26,102 nucleotides of DNA, from positions 1-26,102 of the IMG/VR virus record IMGVR_UViG_3300009030_000016. One strand, given 5' to 3'. Below, in pieces: positions 1 to 6,690 of this stretch. Numbering within the stretch: position 1 is the first letter of the stretch; each line of letters begins with the position of its first letter. The DNA comes from a virus. The notes under the pieces were generated by a model. It had not been told where the DNA came from, did no database searches, and saw only the letters and a list, made by a program, of their open reading frames with translations. A program made the position numbers and the translations under genes.

Positions 1-23
1 CCATCCTCATACCAATGGTGTGA
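1..23 (+). CDS. 3' end of an upstream gene (partial, tentative)
   Basis: A reading frame is open from the window edge (codons from base 3) and ends at TGA 21-23, reading ILIPMV before the stop. It stops one base before the next ATG, which is the tight spacing seen throughout this genome. Six residues say nothing about function, and the frame could be open by chance. Confidence 0.3.
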
Positions 24-24
24 C

Positions 25-129
25 ATGGATACCAATATGCTGATGGTGGGCATACTGCTGGGCCTCATCGGAGTCGCTGGGCTTAGCGTGATGGCATACA
101 CCTTATGGAGTGAACATGGACAGCAGTAG
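25..129 (+). CDS. 34-residue single-pass membrane miniprotein
   Basis: The frame from ATG 25 to TAG 127-129 encodes 34 residues. A short polar start (MDTN) is followed by about 20 hydrophobic residues (roughly 5-25, including VGILLGLIGVAGLSVMAY) and a short polar tail (WSEHGQQ). This is the profile of a single transmembrane helix with no cleavage site. It overlaps the next gene by 14 bases. There is no good Shine-Dalgarno (SD) sequence of its own, so translation would depend on coupling to the upstream frame. Small membrane proteins of unknown role are common among early genes of T7-like phages. I cannot tell whether this one is a host-takeover factor, a holin-like protein or a chance frame. 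Confidence 0.5.
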   Translation: MDTNMLMVGILLGLIGVAGLSVMAYTLWSEHGQQ

Positions 130-331
130 AGAGAATAGGATCAGGGCACAGGGTGTAGTACAGGCCGTGATCGCAAGCGGAGCCCCCGCTGATGAGTGGG
201 CAAGCCGAGCAAGGTTTGCAATGCGAGTCGTCAACTACATGGCGGCTGGCTTGGACAAGAAGAAGCCTAAGGAACCCAAGGTTCCCGACGCACTCGCTTA
301 CAAGCCGCGACCTGATATGGGTCCCGGTTAG
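116..331 (+). CDS. hypothetical protein, 71 residues
   Basis: I chose ATG 116 rather than GTG 110 because GGAG at 107-110 sits five bases upstream of it. The product has a predicted helical N-terminal half (ENRIRAQGVVQAVIASG, then ARFAMRVVNYMAAG) and a basic, proline-rich tail (DKKKPKEPKVPD). It ends just before the ssDNA-binding protein gene, whose ribosome site overlaps its stop codon. No family is recognised. Its position directly upstream of the replication genes suggests co-expression with them. Confidence 0.65.
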   Translation: MDSSRENRIRAQGVVQAVIASGAPADEWASRARFAMRVVNYMAAGLDKKKPKEPKVPDALAYKPRPDMGPG

Positions 332-339
332 GAGAATGA

Positions 340-1050
340 ATGATGGCAACAACTAAGATCAAGCTGACCAACCGTAAGCTGCTCACCCCCAAGGGACAGT
401 TCCAGTGGGCGTACCTGAGCAAGCCGGATGATGCTTTCAACAAGAGCCAGTACCGCTGCACCATCTACTTCTTGGACAAGAAGGACGAGGAGTATGTGGC
501 GTTCGTCGGCAACATCAAGCGGCTCGCCAAGGAGTACGCCAAGGAGATCGGCAAGCCGATCAAGAGCGTCAACATCCCGATGAAGGTAGCCACTGAGAGT
601 CAGGCCGAGAAGGCTGGCGTCCCGGTGGGCACCCCGTTCATCGAGGCCAAGACCAAGGCCATGACTAAGGAAGGCAAGGCCAAGGGTCCGGTCGCTGTGT
701 TCAATGCCAAGGGACAGAAGGACATGAGCCTTCAGGTCTTCGGCGGGGACATCGGTAGGCTGGAGATCACCGTTGACGGGTACGATTCCCCGCCACCCAT
801 TGGCCGGGGCCTGACCCTGTACCTCAACGCCGCCCAGCTTCTCAAGTCGAGTGGCAAGGGCAGTGCGGGTGGTATGTTCGAGCAGGAGGATGACTTCCTC
901 ACGGATGACACCGACGACAGCCCGGTCAACGAGGCTGACCCGGATGAGTTCGAGGATGAGGACGAGGAGGACAGCGACTTCGGGGAAGGCGATGAGGACG
1001 AGGAGGACAGCGACGAGGAGGATGACGATCCCACCGCTGGCCTTCTGTGA
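340..1050 (+). CDS. single-stranded DNA-binding protein, T7 gp2.5-like
   Basis: The product is 236 residues, close to T7 gp2.5 (232). An OB-fold-like body (about 5-165, with alternating basic and aromatic beta segments such as KGQFQWAYLSKP and YRCTIYFLDKK) is followed by a linker. The tail, about 180-230, is almost entirely Asp/Glu. In this family the acidic tail contacts the polymerase and the primase-helicase and competes with ssDNA for the binding cleft. T7 gp2.5 ends in an essential Phe; this protein ends PTAGLL instead. The start may be ATG 340 or ATG 343; GGAG at 331-334 gives the better spacing for 343. The stop overlaps the RusA start by four bases. A DUF2815-type SSB is the main alternative name. 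Confidence 0.85.
   Translation: MMATTKIKLTNRKLLTPKGQFQWAYLSKPDDAFNKSQYRCTIYFLDKKDEEYVAFVGNIKRLAKEYAKEIGKPIKSVNIPMKVATESQAEKAGVPVGTPFIEAKTKAMTKEGKAKGPVAVFNAKGQKDMSLQVFGGDIGRLEITVDGYDSPPPIGRGLTLYLNAAQLLKSSGKGSAGGMFEQEDDFLTDDTDDSPVNEADPDEFEDEDEEDSDFGEGDEDEEDSDEEDDDPTAGLL
955..1014 (+). repeat. two exact 24-base direct repeats in the SSB acidic tail
   Basis: The 24 bases at 955-978 recur exactly at 991-1014, 36 bases apart, so the reading frame is kept. Each copy encodes DEDEEDSD. The repeat lengthens the acidic tail of the ssDNA-binding protein and could expand or contract by slippage or recombination without breaking the frame. Confidence 0.85.
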
Positions 1051-1418
1051 TCCGAATAGTTCTGGACGTAGTGCCGGTCCCTGCTTCGAGGCCCCGTGTC
1101 TCGAAGTGGGGCACCTACTACGGCAAGACGTACAAGGCGTTCCGCAAGGCGATGGAGAAGGAGCTATCAGGATGGGAGGACCCACCCATAGCGGGTGCCC
1201 TCATCGTGGATGTCACGTTCCATTGCAAGACGCCAAAGAAACCCACCAAGCTGTGGCCCCGTGGGGACATAGACAACTACCTCAAGGCACTGTTCGACTC
1301 GTTGAACGGTATCGTATGGGGTGATGATGACCAGATCATCATGGCGGTGGGGTCAAAGGTATATGCGGACAACCCGCACATCGAGGTCATCATTAGACCG
1401 GGAAGAGATAGACCATGA
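1047..1418 (+). CDS. rusA: RusA-family Holliday junction resolvase
   Basis: The product is 123 residues, the usual size for RusA. The family signature is complete: PRGDIDNYLKALFDSLNG followed by VWGDDDQI. By comparison with E. coli RusA (Asp70, Asp72, Asp91), the metal-binding residues should be D74, D76 and D93 or D94. The N-terminus VPVPASRPRV matches the family's first strand. RusA dimers cut four-way junctions symmetrically. Here the enzyme would resolve recombination intermediates and debranch replicating DNA, the task done in T7 by the unrelated gp3 endonuclease I in the same genome position. The GTG start overlaps the SSB stop (GTGA), and the stop overlaps the primase-helicase start (ATGA). 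Confidence 0.9.
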   Translation: MIRIVLDVVPVPASRPRVSKWGTYYGKTYKAFRKAMEKELSGWEDPPIAGALIVDVTFHCKTPKKPTKLWPRGDIDNYLKALFDSLNGIVWGDDDQIIMAVGSKVYADNPHIEVIIRPGRDRP

Positions 1419-3172
1419 GTGATACAAGCAAGCAACCCTGCCCTCAGTGCCGGGAGAAGGGCGAGGACACCAGTGGTGACAACCTCGTCAACTTCGGTGA
1501 GGGACGCGGGGCACACTGCTTCGCTTGCGGCTACCATGTCCACGGTGACGGGGTGATGAAGAGGACGGCATCGTCCAGCCTCTCCAGTCCCATCAAGGGC
1601 AAAGTCATCAGCCTGAAACACAGGCACATTGACCAACGCACCACCCACCTGTTCGACTACCGCTGCTATAGGCAGGGCGGGGTTGTCAAGGAGTGTGCCA
1701 ACTACTACCTCGACGGCAAGATCGTGGCCCAGCATACGCGAGGCCCAAAGAAGCAGTTTAGGTGGAAGGGTGACACTGACAACCTGCCCCTGTTCGGGCA
1801 GTGGCTGTGGTCAGGTAAGGGTAAGCGTATCGTAGTGACGGAAGGCGAGATTGATTGCATGTCCGTCAGCATGCTGTGGCAGAACCGATGGCCGGTCGTG
1901 TCCCTACCCAATGGGATACAGAGCGGGCTCAAGTACATCCGCATGAACGCTGAGTTCCTGTCGGGGTATGACCAGATCGTCCTGTGCTTCGACAACGACG
2001 AGGCAGGGCGAGCGGGGGCTGAGGAATGTGCTGAGATCCTACCACCCGGTAAGGTCCGCATCGCACACACCTCACTCAAGGATGCCAACGAGCATGTGCT
2101 GAAGGGTGAGACAAAGACCCTGATGACTGCGATCTACGAGGCCCGCCAGTACCAGCCCGATGGCATACTGCATGCCAGTGATGTCACCTCAGGGGATGCA
2201 CCCGTCCAGCGGATGTGGTCGTTCCCATGGTGCAACCTGACCAAGGGCCTGATGGGCCAGCGGTCGGGAGAGATGTCACTGTGGGCATCAGGCACGGGCA
2301 GTGGCAAGTCCACGGTCATGCGGGAGATGGTGTATCACCACCTGATTCGCGGCAGGACAGTGGGCGTCCTCATGTTGGAGGAGTCACCGCTCGAAACGCT
2401 AGATGACCTGATCGCACTCAAGCTGAACAAGGCAGTGCGTCAGATCAGAGCGAGCCGCATCCTCAACGCCCTGCTCATTGACGAGGGTGGCGAGGCACTG
2501 GACTTCGGGTTCCCTGACAACCTCACTGACGAGGAGTATGATGAGACACGAAAGTTCTTCGGAGGGCTTCCGCTGTACATATATGATCACCATGGAACCA
2601 ATGAGTTCGGGTCAGTATTGCAGCGGGTCGAGTACATGGCAGCAGCCCTTGAGTGCGACATCATCGTTATTGATCATGTCACCGCACTGGTGGCTGGGAT
2701 GGCTCGCAATGGTAGCGAGCGTGAGTGCATCGACGAGATTATGCGGCAGCTTCGGTCCATCGTGGAGCGAACAGGCGTACATATTGACATCGTGTCTCAA
2801 CTGAACAGACTCGACGGCAAGGCAGCAGAGGAAGGGGCACAGATCAGCCTCAAGAACCTGCGTGGTTCGGGCTCACTGGGTAGTGTGCCGAACAATGTCA
2901 TCGCCATCGAACGCAACCAGCAAGCAGAAGACCCGGAGGAACGCAACATGATAAAGGTGCGTATCCTCAAGGGCAGATTCATAGGTGACACGGGTATCGT
3001 AGGTCACCTCAAGTTCAACAAGCAAACCCGTCGTCTGGATGAGGCCGAATGGACCGAGCCGGGCGACCACACGGAGATAGAAGATGTCGGATCAACGATC
3101 AACGCAGAAGAAATCCTCCCCGAAGAAGGCGGAGTCACTGAAGACCATGGACTTGGTGCAGCCGTGGCCTGA
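1415..3172 (+). CDS. bifunctional DNA primase-helicase, T7 gp4-like
   Basis: The product is 585 residues (T7 gp4 is 566). The zinc-binding domain has C9-x2-C12 and C35-x2-C38 (CPQC, CFAC). The TOPRIM primase core has VVTEGEIDCMSV and VLCFDNDEAGRAG, both nearly identical to T7. The RecA-like helicase has Walker A GTGSGKST (K298), Walker B-like IIVIDHVTAL, IVSQLNRLDGK and the late motif ILKGRFIGDTG. It should unwind DNA 5'-3' as a ring and make the primers for the polymerase. ATG 1415 overlaps the RusA stop (ATGA) and has a GGAAGAG ribosome site. The last 89 bases overlap the next small gene in another frame. Confidence 0.95.
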   Translation: MSDTSKQPCPQCREKGEDTSGDNLVNFGEGRGAHCFACGYHVHGDGVMKRTASSSLSSPIKGKVISLKHRHIDQRTTHLFDYRCYRQGGVVKECANYYLDGKIVAQHTRGPKKQFRWKGDTDNLPLFGQWLWSGKGKRIVVTEGEIDCMSVSMLWQNRWPVVSLPNGIQSGLKYIRMNAEFLSGYDQIVLCFDNDEAGRAGAEECAEILPPGKVRIAHTSLKDANEHVLKGETKTLMTAIYEARQYQPDGILHASDVTSGDAPVQRMWSFPWCNLTKGLMGQRSGEMSLWASGTGSGKSTVMREMVYHHLIRGRTVGVLMLEESPLETLDDLIALKLNKAVRQIRASRILNALLIDEGGEALDFGFPDNLTDEEYDETRKFFGGLPLYIYDHHGTNEFGSVLQRVEYMAAALECDIIVIDHVTALVAGMARNGSERECIDEIMRQLRSIVERTGVHIDIVSQLNRLDGKAAEEGAQISLKNLRGSGSLGSVPNNVIAIERNQQAEDPEERNMIKVRILKGRFIGDTGIVGHLKFNKQTRRLDEAEWTEPGDHTEIEDVGSTINAEEILPEEGGVTEDHGLGAAVA

Positions 3173-3305
3173 TGGCAAGAGCATGCACCAGCTTGACGAG
3201 TTGAACATCATGTTCAGCACCCGCGAGCTTCGGCTGGTGGTGAGTGAGTTGCAGGGGCGGGTCGCCGCCCTTGAGAATCGTCCCGTGTTCATGGACGCGA
3301 AGTGA
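3084..3305 (+). CDS. hypothetical protein, 73 residues, overlapping the primase-helicase end
   Basis: ATG 3084 is preceded by GGAG at 3073-3076, seven bases away, which supports this start inside the primase-helicase gene. A later ATG at 3147 (MDLVQPW) is an alternative and would shorten the overlap from 89 to 26 bases. The product has a basic N-terminus (TQKKSSPKKAESLK) and a helical C-terminal half (TRELRLVVSELQGRVAALE) that looks like a short coiled coil. Its stop overlaps the polymerase GTG start (GTGA). That coupling, between two replication enzymes, is the best evidence it is real. No family is recognised. Confidence 0.7.
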   Translation: MSDQRSTQKKSSPKKAESLKTMDLVQPWPDGKSMHQLDELNIMFSTRELRLVVSELQGRVAALENRPVFMDAK

Positions 3306-5215
3306 TCACATACCTCGCGGACATCGAAGCCAACGGCAGACTTGAACTCGACATGAAGCGTGGCGTGGTCAAGGTGCGGGAGGCGACGGTGATCCATCTG
3401 CTGGTGATGAAGAATCTCCAGACAGGCGAGGTCAAGGTGTACCGCAGGAACGAGAGAGAGGACACCATAGCTGAGGGGTGGGCCGAGCTACAGCGAGCCG
3501 GTCTCGTCATTGGACACAACTTCATCCAATACGATTGGCCCCTCCTCTGCCGCCTCGAAGGAGAGCCCGCCCACCGGCCCAAGATATTCGATACCTTGGT
3601 CGGCGGTCGGCTACTCTGGCCGGATGAGAAGGCTCACCCGTATGGTGGTAACTCTCTCGATGCTCTGTCGGTGGTGGCTGGCGGTGCCCGCAAGATGCCC
3701 TTCAAGGGGCCGTGGGATTGCTGGTCGCAGGAGATGGAGGACTACTGCATCGGGGATGTGGAGGCAGAGGAGAGCATTTTCCTATGGATGCGACCTCGCC
3801 TCCAACCCTATGCAGTGGCGTTCCGCATCGAGACCCGCATCGCTACGATCATAGCCGCCCAGCAGGAGAACGGTGTCCGCATTGACATCGAGCAAGGCGA
3901 GCAACTGATCGAGCGGATGGAGATCGTGAGGGCCGATGCCCTCGACAAGTTGCAGGCTGCATTCCCTCCCACCGTGGAGGTAATGAAGTCACGGTGGTGG
4001 CTGGGGGCTGACGGCGTGGAGTACGACACGAAAAAGTCTGGTCCCAAGGATGGGGAGTGGGGTGAGTTCAAGACGAAGGAACACCCCTTCGAGTGTACGA
4101 CGCAGCACCTTGCCCGTCGCTTCAAGGAGAAGTATGACTGGGACGCACCGCTCACCAAGAAGGAGAACCCCTCCATCAAGGAGGATGTGCTGCTGGCCCT
4201 CGACTTCGAGGAAGCCGAGTGGGCGTACCACCACAACATGGCGAAGATGAGGCTGGGGCACCTGATGGACTGGACTATCAGGGCACGGGAGTGCCGCACC
4301 CCCGGCGTCATACACCCCAGCATCAACACCAACGGTGCGGTCACGGGCCGCATGACCCACAGCCAGCCCAATCAGACGGCAGCACCCAAGGTGCAGACCG
4401 ACGAGGACTCAGGCCACCCGCTGCTGGAGTGGGAAGGACGATGGGGGTGGGAGATGCGGTCACTGTGGAAGCCAGCCCATGAGGGGTGGTGGCAGTGGGG
4501 TGCAGATGCGAGCGGGCTGGAGTACCGCATGCTGGCCGATGCCATGTGGCAATGGGACGGCGGGGCATACGCCAAGATCATCCTGACTGGAGACATTCAT
4601 GAGCATAACCGAAGGGCAGGCGGGCTTCTTACTAGGTCCCAATCGAAAGAGACTGGATATGCCTTCCTTTACGGAAGCGGAATGGAATCACTTGGTATCA
4701 CTATCGGAACCCATCCTTCGCTTGATGGTAAGCAACGGAAGAGGTATTCCAAGCTGCTTCGATCCGAGAAAGGTCGCAAGTCTATTGGGGCGGGGTTCCG
4801 ACGCAACCTTAGGAAGGGACTGCCCGCCCTCGGCAAGCTGATCGACCACTGCATCCACGCCGCCGACCAGTACGGCTATCTCACGCTGTATGATGGACGC
4901 CGGGCACCGGCCCGCAAGTCGTATGCCGCACTGAACACCAAGCTACAGGGCAACGGGGCCATCGTGATGAAGCTCGCCCTGATCCTGTTCGTGCATCGGA
5001 TGGAGGTTGAGTTCGGGTTCAAGCACGGGGTGGAATACGCCCTGATGCTGAACGCACATGACGAGTTCCAAGGCGAGGCTCTCACCAAGGTGGTAGCAGA
5101 ACATGCGGGTCAAGCCGCAGTGTGGGCTATCGGTGAAGCGGGCCGTCGCCTCAAGTGCAAGATACAACTAGATGGAGAGTATCGGGTCGGCAAAAGCTGG
5201 GCCGAGACACACTGA
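3302..5215 (+). CDS. DNA polymerase, family A, T7 gp5-like, with 3'-5' exonuclease domain
   Basis: The product is 637 residues (T7 gp5 is 704). Proofreading motifs are intact: Exo I LADIEAN (D7, E9), Exo II GHNFIQYDWPLL and Exo III DYCIGDVEA. Polymerase motif A is GADASGLEYRMLA, motif B is RSQSKETGYAFLYGSG (K449, Y453) and motif C is AHDEFQG. Y453 aligns with T7 Y526 and E. coli Pol I F762. The insert in the thumb where T7 binds thioredoxin is present but clearly shorter, so thioredoxin dependence is uncertain. The GTG start is favoured because Exo I lies only six residues in. Codon use changes around motif B (see findings). It would copy the genome with the primase-helicase and SSB. Confidence 0.95.
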   Translation: MITYLADIEANGRLELDMKRGVVKVREATVIHLLVMKNLQTGEVKVYRRNEREDTIAEGWAELQRAGLVIGHNFIQYDWPLLCRLEGEPAHRPKIFDTLVGGRLLWPDEKAHPYGGNSLDALSVVAGGARKMPFKGPWDCWSQEMEDYCIGDVEAEESIFLWMRPRLQPYAVAFRIETRIATIIAAQQENGVRIDIEQGEQLIERMEIVRADALDKLQAAFPPTVEVMKSRWWLGADGVEYDTKKSGPKDGEWGEFKTKEHPFECTTQHLARRFKEKYDWDAPLTKKENPSIKEDVLLALDFEEAEWAYHHNMAKMRLGHLMDWTIRARECRTPGVIHPSINTNGAVTGRMTHSQPNQTAAPKVQTDEDSGHPLLEWEGRWGWEMRSLWKPAHEGWWQWGADASGLEYRMLADAMWQWDGGAYAKIILTGDIHEHNRRAGGLLTRSQSKETGYAFLYGSGMESLGITIGTHPSLDGKQRKRYSKLLRSEKGRKSIGAGFRRNLRKGLPALGKLIDHCIHAADQYGYLTLYDGRRAPARKSYAALNTKLQGNGAIVMKLALILFVHRMEVEFGFKHGVEYALMLNAHDEFQGEALTKVVAEHAGQAAVWAIGEAGRRLKCKIQLDGEYRVGKSWAETH

Positions 5216-5454
5216 TGAGAGTAATACTGAAGACAAGGTGCGGGTGTACCCGCATTATCTGCCTGACCGGGTGTCCGCCCAATGTTAGGGTGCCGATGTT
5301 GAGGCGGGTCAACGCCCTTCGGCACAGTCCGGGCGACATCGTGGACACACCGTGGAACAACCCCGACTATGTGTACCCCATTGACGACCGCCTCTTTACG
5401 ACCACCGGGCAGCGGGATGAGGACACCGGGCTGATGCTGTATGAGGAGGACTGA
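5215..5454 (+). CDS. hypothetical protein, 79 residues, Cys-rich N-terminus
   Basis: ATG 5215 shares a base with the polymerase stop (TGATG), and the TGA shares a base with the next start in the same way, so the gene sits in a coupled chain. A longer in-frame start at 5155 lies inside the polymerase gene and is not needed. The N-terminus reads MRVILKTRCGCTRIICLTGCPP, with four cysteines within twenty residues, two of them as CGC. This suggests a possible metal site. The C-terminal half is acidic. I recall short phage proteins beginning MxVILKTxCGC from aquatic podophages, but no function is known to me. Confidence 0.7.
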   Translation: MRVILKTRCGCTRIICLTGCPPNVRVPMLRRVNALRHSPGDIVDTPWNNPDYVYPIDDRLFTTTGQRDEDTGLMLYEED

Positions 5455-5888
5455 TGTACAAAGGAACACACGCATGGGGCAACACGGTGAGTGCCCAAAT
5501 CCACACAGCAGTTGAGCAACTGCTTGAGGATGGACCTTTCAAGACCGAGAGTTGTCGGGACATTCGCACTTGCTCGCAACTAATCAGCCTGCATTGGAGA
5601 CCCTTCAAGACGGGGCCGACGTTCTGCTCCTTTATACGGTACGACGACGGCTTCATCATGACCGATATGTCGGACAAGAAGAAGGGAGACATCGCATGGA
5701 CTATCGGGATGGACTTGGCCTCAAGATTTCCTGAGATGCTGACCCGCATCTCAGACAACAGCGATAAGTGGGATGCACTGCAAACCAAGATTCACAACCG
5801 AGTATGGAGGAGAGCATGGCGAAATACTACTGCACTTTGGCGAAAGTTTACGATGTGGGAGAAGGCGGGCAACACCACGCATGACTGA
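5454..5888 (+). CDS. hypothetical protein, 144 residues
   Basis: ATG 5454 overlaps the preceding stop (TGATG) and has a strong ribosome site, GAGGAGG, in the ten bases upstream. The product has a mixed alpha/beta look: helical SAQIHTAVEQLLEDG, a beta-like FCSFIRYDDGFIMTDMS, then helical segments rich in Trp and Arg (VWRRAWRNTTALWRKFTMW). No family is recognised. Codon use is less GC-biased than in the replication enzymes. The last 24 codons overlap, in another frame, the ligase-like leader at 5816-5884 and the ligase start. That stretch may be a read-out of inserted DNA rather than conserved protein. Confidence 0.65.
   Translation: MYKGTHAWGNTVSAQIHTAVEQLLEDGPFKTESCRDIRTCSQLISLHWRPFKTGPTFCSFIRYDDGFIMTDMSDKKKGDIAWTIGMDLASRFPEMLTRISDNSDKWDALQTKIHNRVWRRAWRNTTALWRKFTMWEKAGNTTHD
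5806..5815 (+). promoter_or_regulatory. strong ribosome binding site for the ligase-like leader
   Basis: GGAGGAGAG at 5806-5814 contains a full GGAGG core, five bases before ATG 5816. The ligase ATG at 5881 has only a GGAGAAGG starting about 23 bases upstream, too far for good initiation. Ribosomes would therefore load mainly at 5816 and reach the ligase by stop-start coupling. Confidence 0.6.
5816..5884 (+). CDS. 22-residue leader peptide copying the ligase N-terminus
   Basis: The frame from ATG 5816 to TGA 5882-5884 encodes 22 residues. Residues 4-13 read YYCTLAKVYD, identical in sequence and numbering to residues 4-13 of the ligase that follows. After that it diverges (VGEGGQHHA). It has the best ribosome site in the area, and its stop overlaps the ligase start as ATGA (5881-5884). 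It lies in a frame different from both the upstream gene and the ligase. It is either the remnant of a second ligase allele left by recombination, or a leader that couples ribosomes into the ligase. The two are compatible. Confidence 0.5.
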   Translation: MAKYYCTLAKVYDVGEGGQHHA

Positions 5889-5923
5889 TTACTACTGCAC
5901 CCTCGCCAAGGTTTACGATGCGG
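5816..5923 (+). repeat. imperfect tandem duplication of the ligase 5' end (65-base period)
   Basis: Bases 5816-5858 align with 5881-5923 at 33 of 43 positions by hand count. Within the shared codons 4-13, all five differences are synonymous (ACT/ACC, TTG/CTC, GCG/GCC, AAA/AAG). The period, 65, is not a multiple of three, so the copies lie in different frames. Confidence 0.8.
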
Positions 5924-6690
5924 ATAAGCACGACGTTACGGGGTGGGTTTGGAGCGAGAAGCTCGACGGAGTGAGGGCACTGTGGCGTCCCGACGAGGGC
6001 CGCTTCGTGTCACGCAGCAACAAGCCACTCAATGTCCCGCCGTCGTGGCTGAAGATGATGGCCGAGGTGAAGATACCCCTCGATGGCGAGTTCTTCATGG
6101 GCCGGGGCCGTTTCAATGAGACCATCTCGGCGGTGCGGAAGAAGGCACCCACTGAGGAGCAGTTCATCGGCGTGAAGTACGCCGTGTTCGACGCCGTGGT
6201 GGAACAGGCCGACTTCGCGGAGAGGCTGAGCATGGCAGAGATGGCAGTGGCTAGGGTCAAGGACACCCGCCTCTTCGTTCACCTCCATACGACCGTGACC
6301 AACATGGCCTCGATTGGCGTGGCGTATCTCTCCATCATGGCGTCGGGGGGAGAGGGCATCATGTTCCGCAACCCCGGTTCGCAGTACGAGTTCAAGAGGA
6401 CGAGCAACCTACTCAAGATGAAGGGGGAGATAGACGGCAAGGCCACGGTGCGGGCAATACAGCCCGGCAAGGGCAAGCACGAAGGACGCATGGGTGCCCT
6501 TGAAGTGGACGCCTTCTACGAGGGCAAGGCCATCTCATTCGAGGTGGGCACGGGGTTCACTGACGAGGAGCGGCAATGGTGGTGGGACAATGACCCCGTG
6601 GGTCAGGTCATCCGGTGGCGGGGGATGGAATTGACAGTGGACGACAGCGTTCGCTTCCCAGTGTATGTATGCAGAGATGAGGGAGACTAA
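5881..6690 (+). CDS. ATP-dependent DNA ligase
   Basis: The product is 269 residues when started at ATG 5881; an in-frame ATG at 5773 is rejected because the added 36 residues read through the upstream gene. The nucleotidyltransferase motifs are in order: motif I SEKLDGVRA (K27 takes the AMP), motif III LDGEFFMGRG, motif IIIa KYAVFDAV, motif IV GEGIMFRNP and motif V LLKMKG. A C-terminal OB-fold-like domain (about 180-269) follows. This is the minimal ligase layout of small viral and bacterial Lig-type enzymes, shorter than T7 gp1.3 (359). It would seal nicks left by the RusA, exonuclease and polymerase reactions. Start-site context is unusual: see the leader at 5816. Confidence 0.92.
   Translation: MTDYYCTLAKVYDADKHDVTGWVWSEKLDGVRALWRPDEGRFVSRSNKPLNVPPSWLKMMAEVKIPLDGEFFMGRGRFNETISAVRKKAPTEEQFIGVKYAVFDAVVEQADFAERLSMAEMAVARVKDTRLFVHLHTTVTNMASIGVAYLSIMASGGEGIMFRNPGSQYEFKRTSNLLKMKGEIDGKATVRAIQPGKGKHEGRMGALEVDAFYEGKAISFEVGTGFTDEERQWWWDNDPVGQVIRWRGMELTVDDSVRFPVYVCRDEGD

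Noticed and set aside
328-1185. 285-codon frame on the - strand across the SSB and RusA genes
   Set aside because: Its Leu/Val-rich low-complexity text is the complement of the SSB acidic and lysine codons. SSB and RusA are clearly coding on the + strand.
4599-4841. 80-codon + strand frame inside the polymerase gene
   Set aside because: It lies over motif B in another frame with no ribosome site. It exists because codon composition shifts there, which is reported as its own finding.
5773-5880. 36-codon N-terminal extension of the ligase from ATG 5773
   Set aside because: The added residues are read out of frame through the upstream gene. Small ATP-dependent ligases begin about 25 residues before motif I, as given by ATG 5881.
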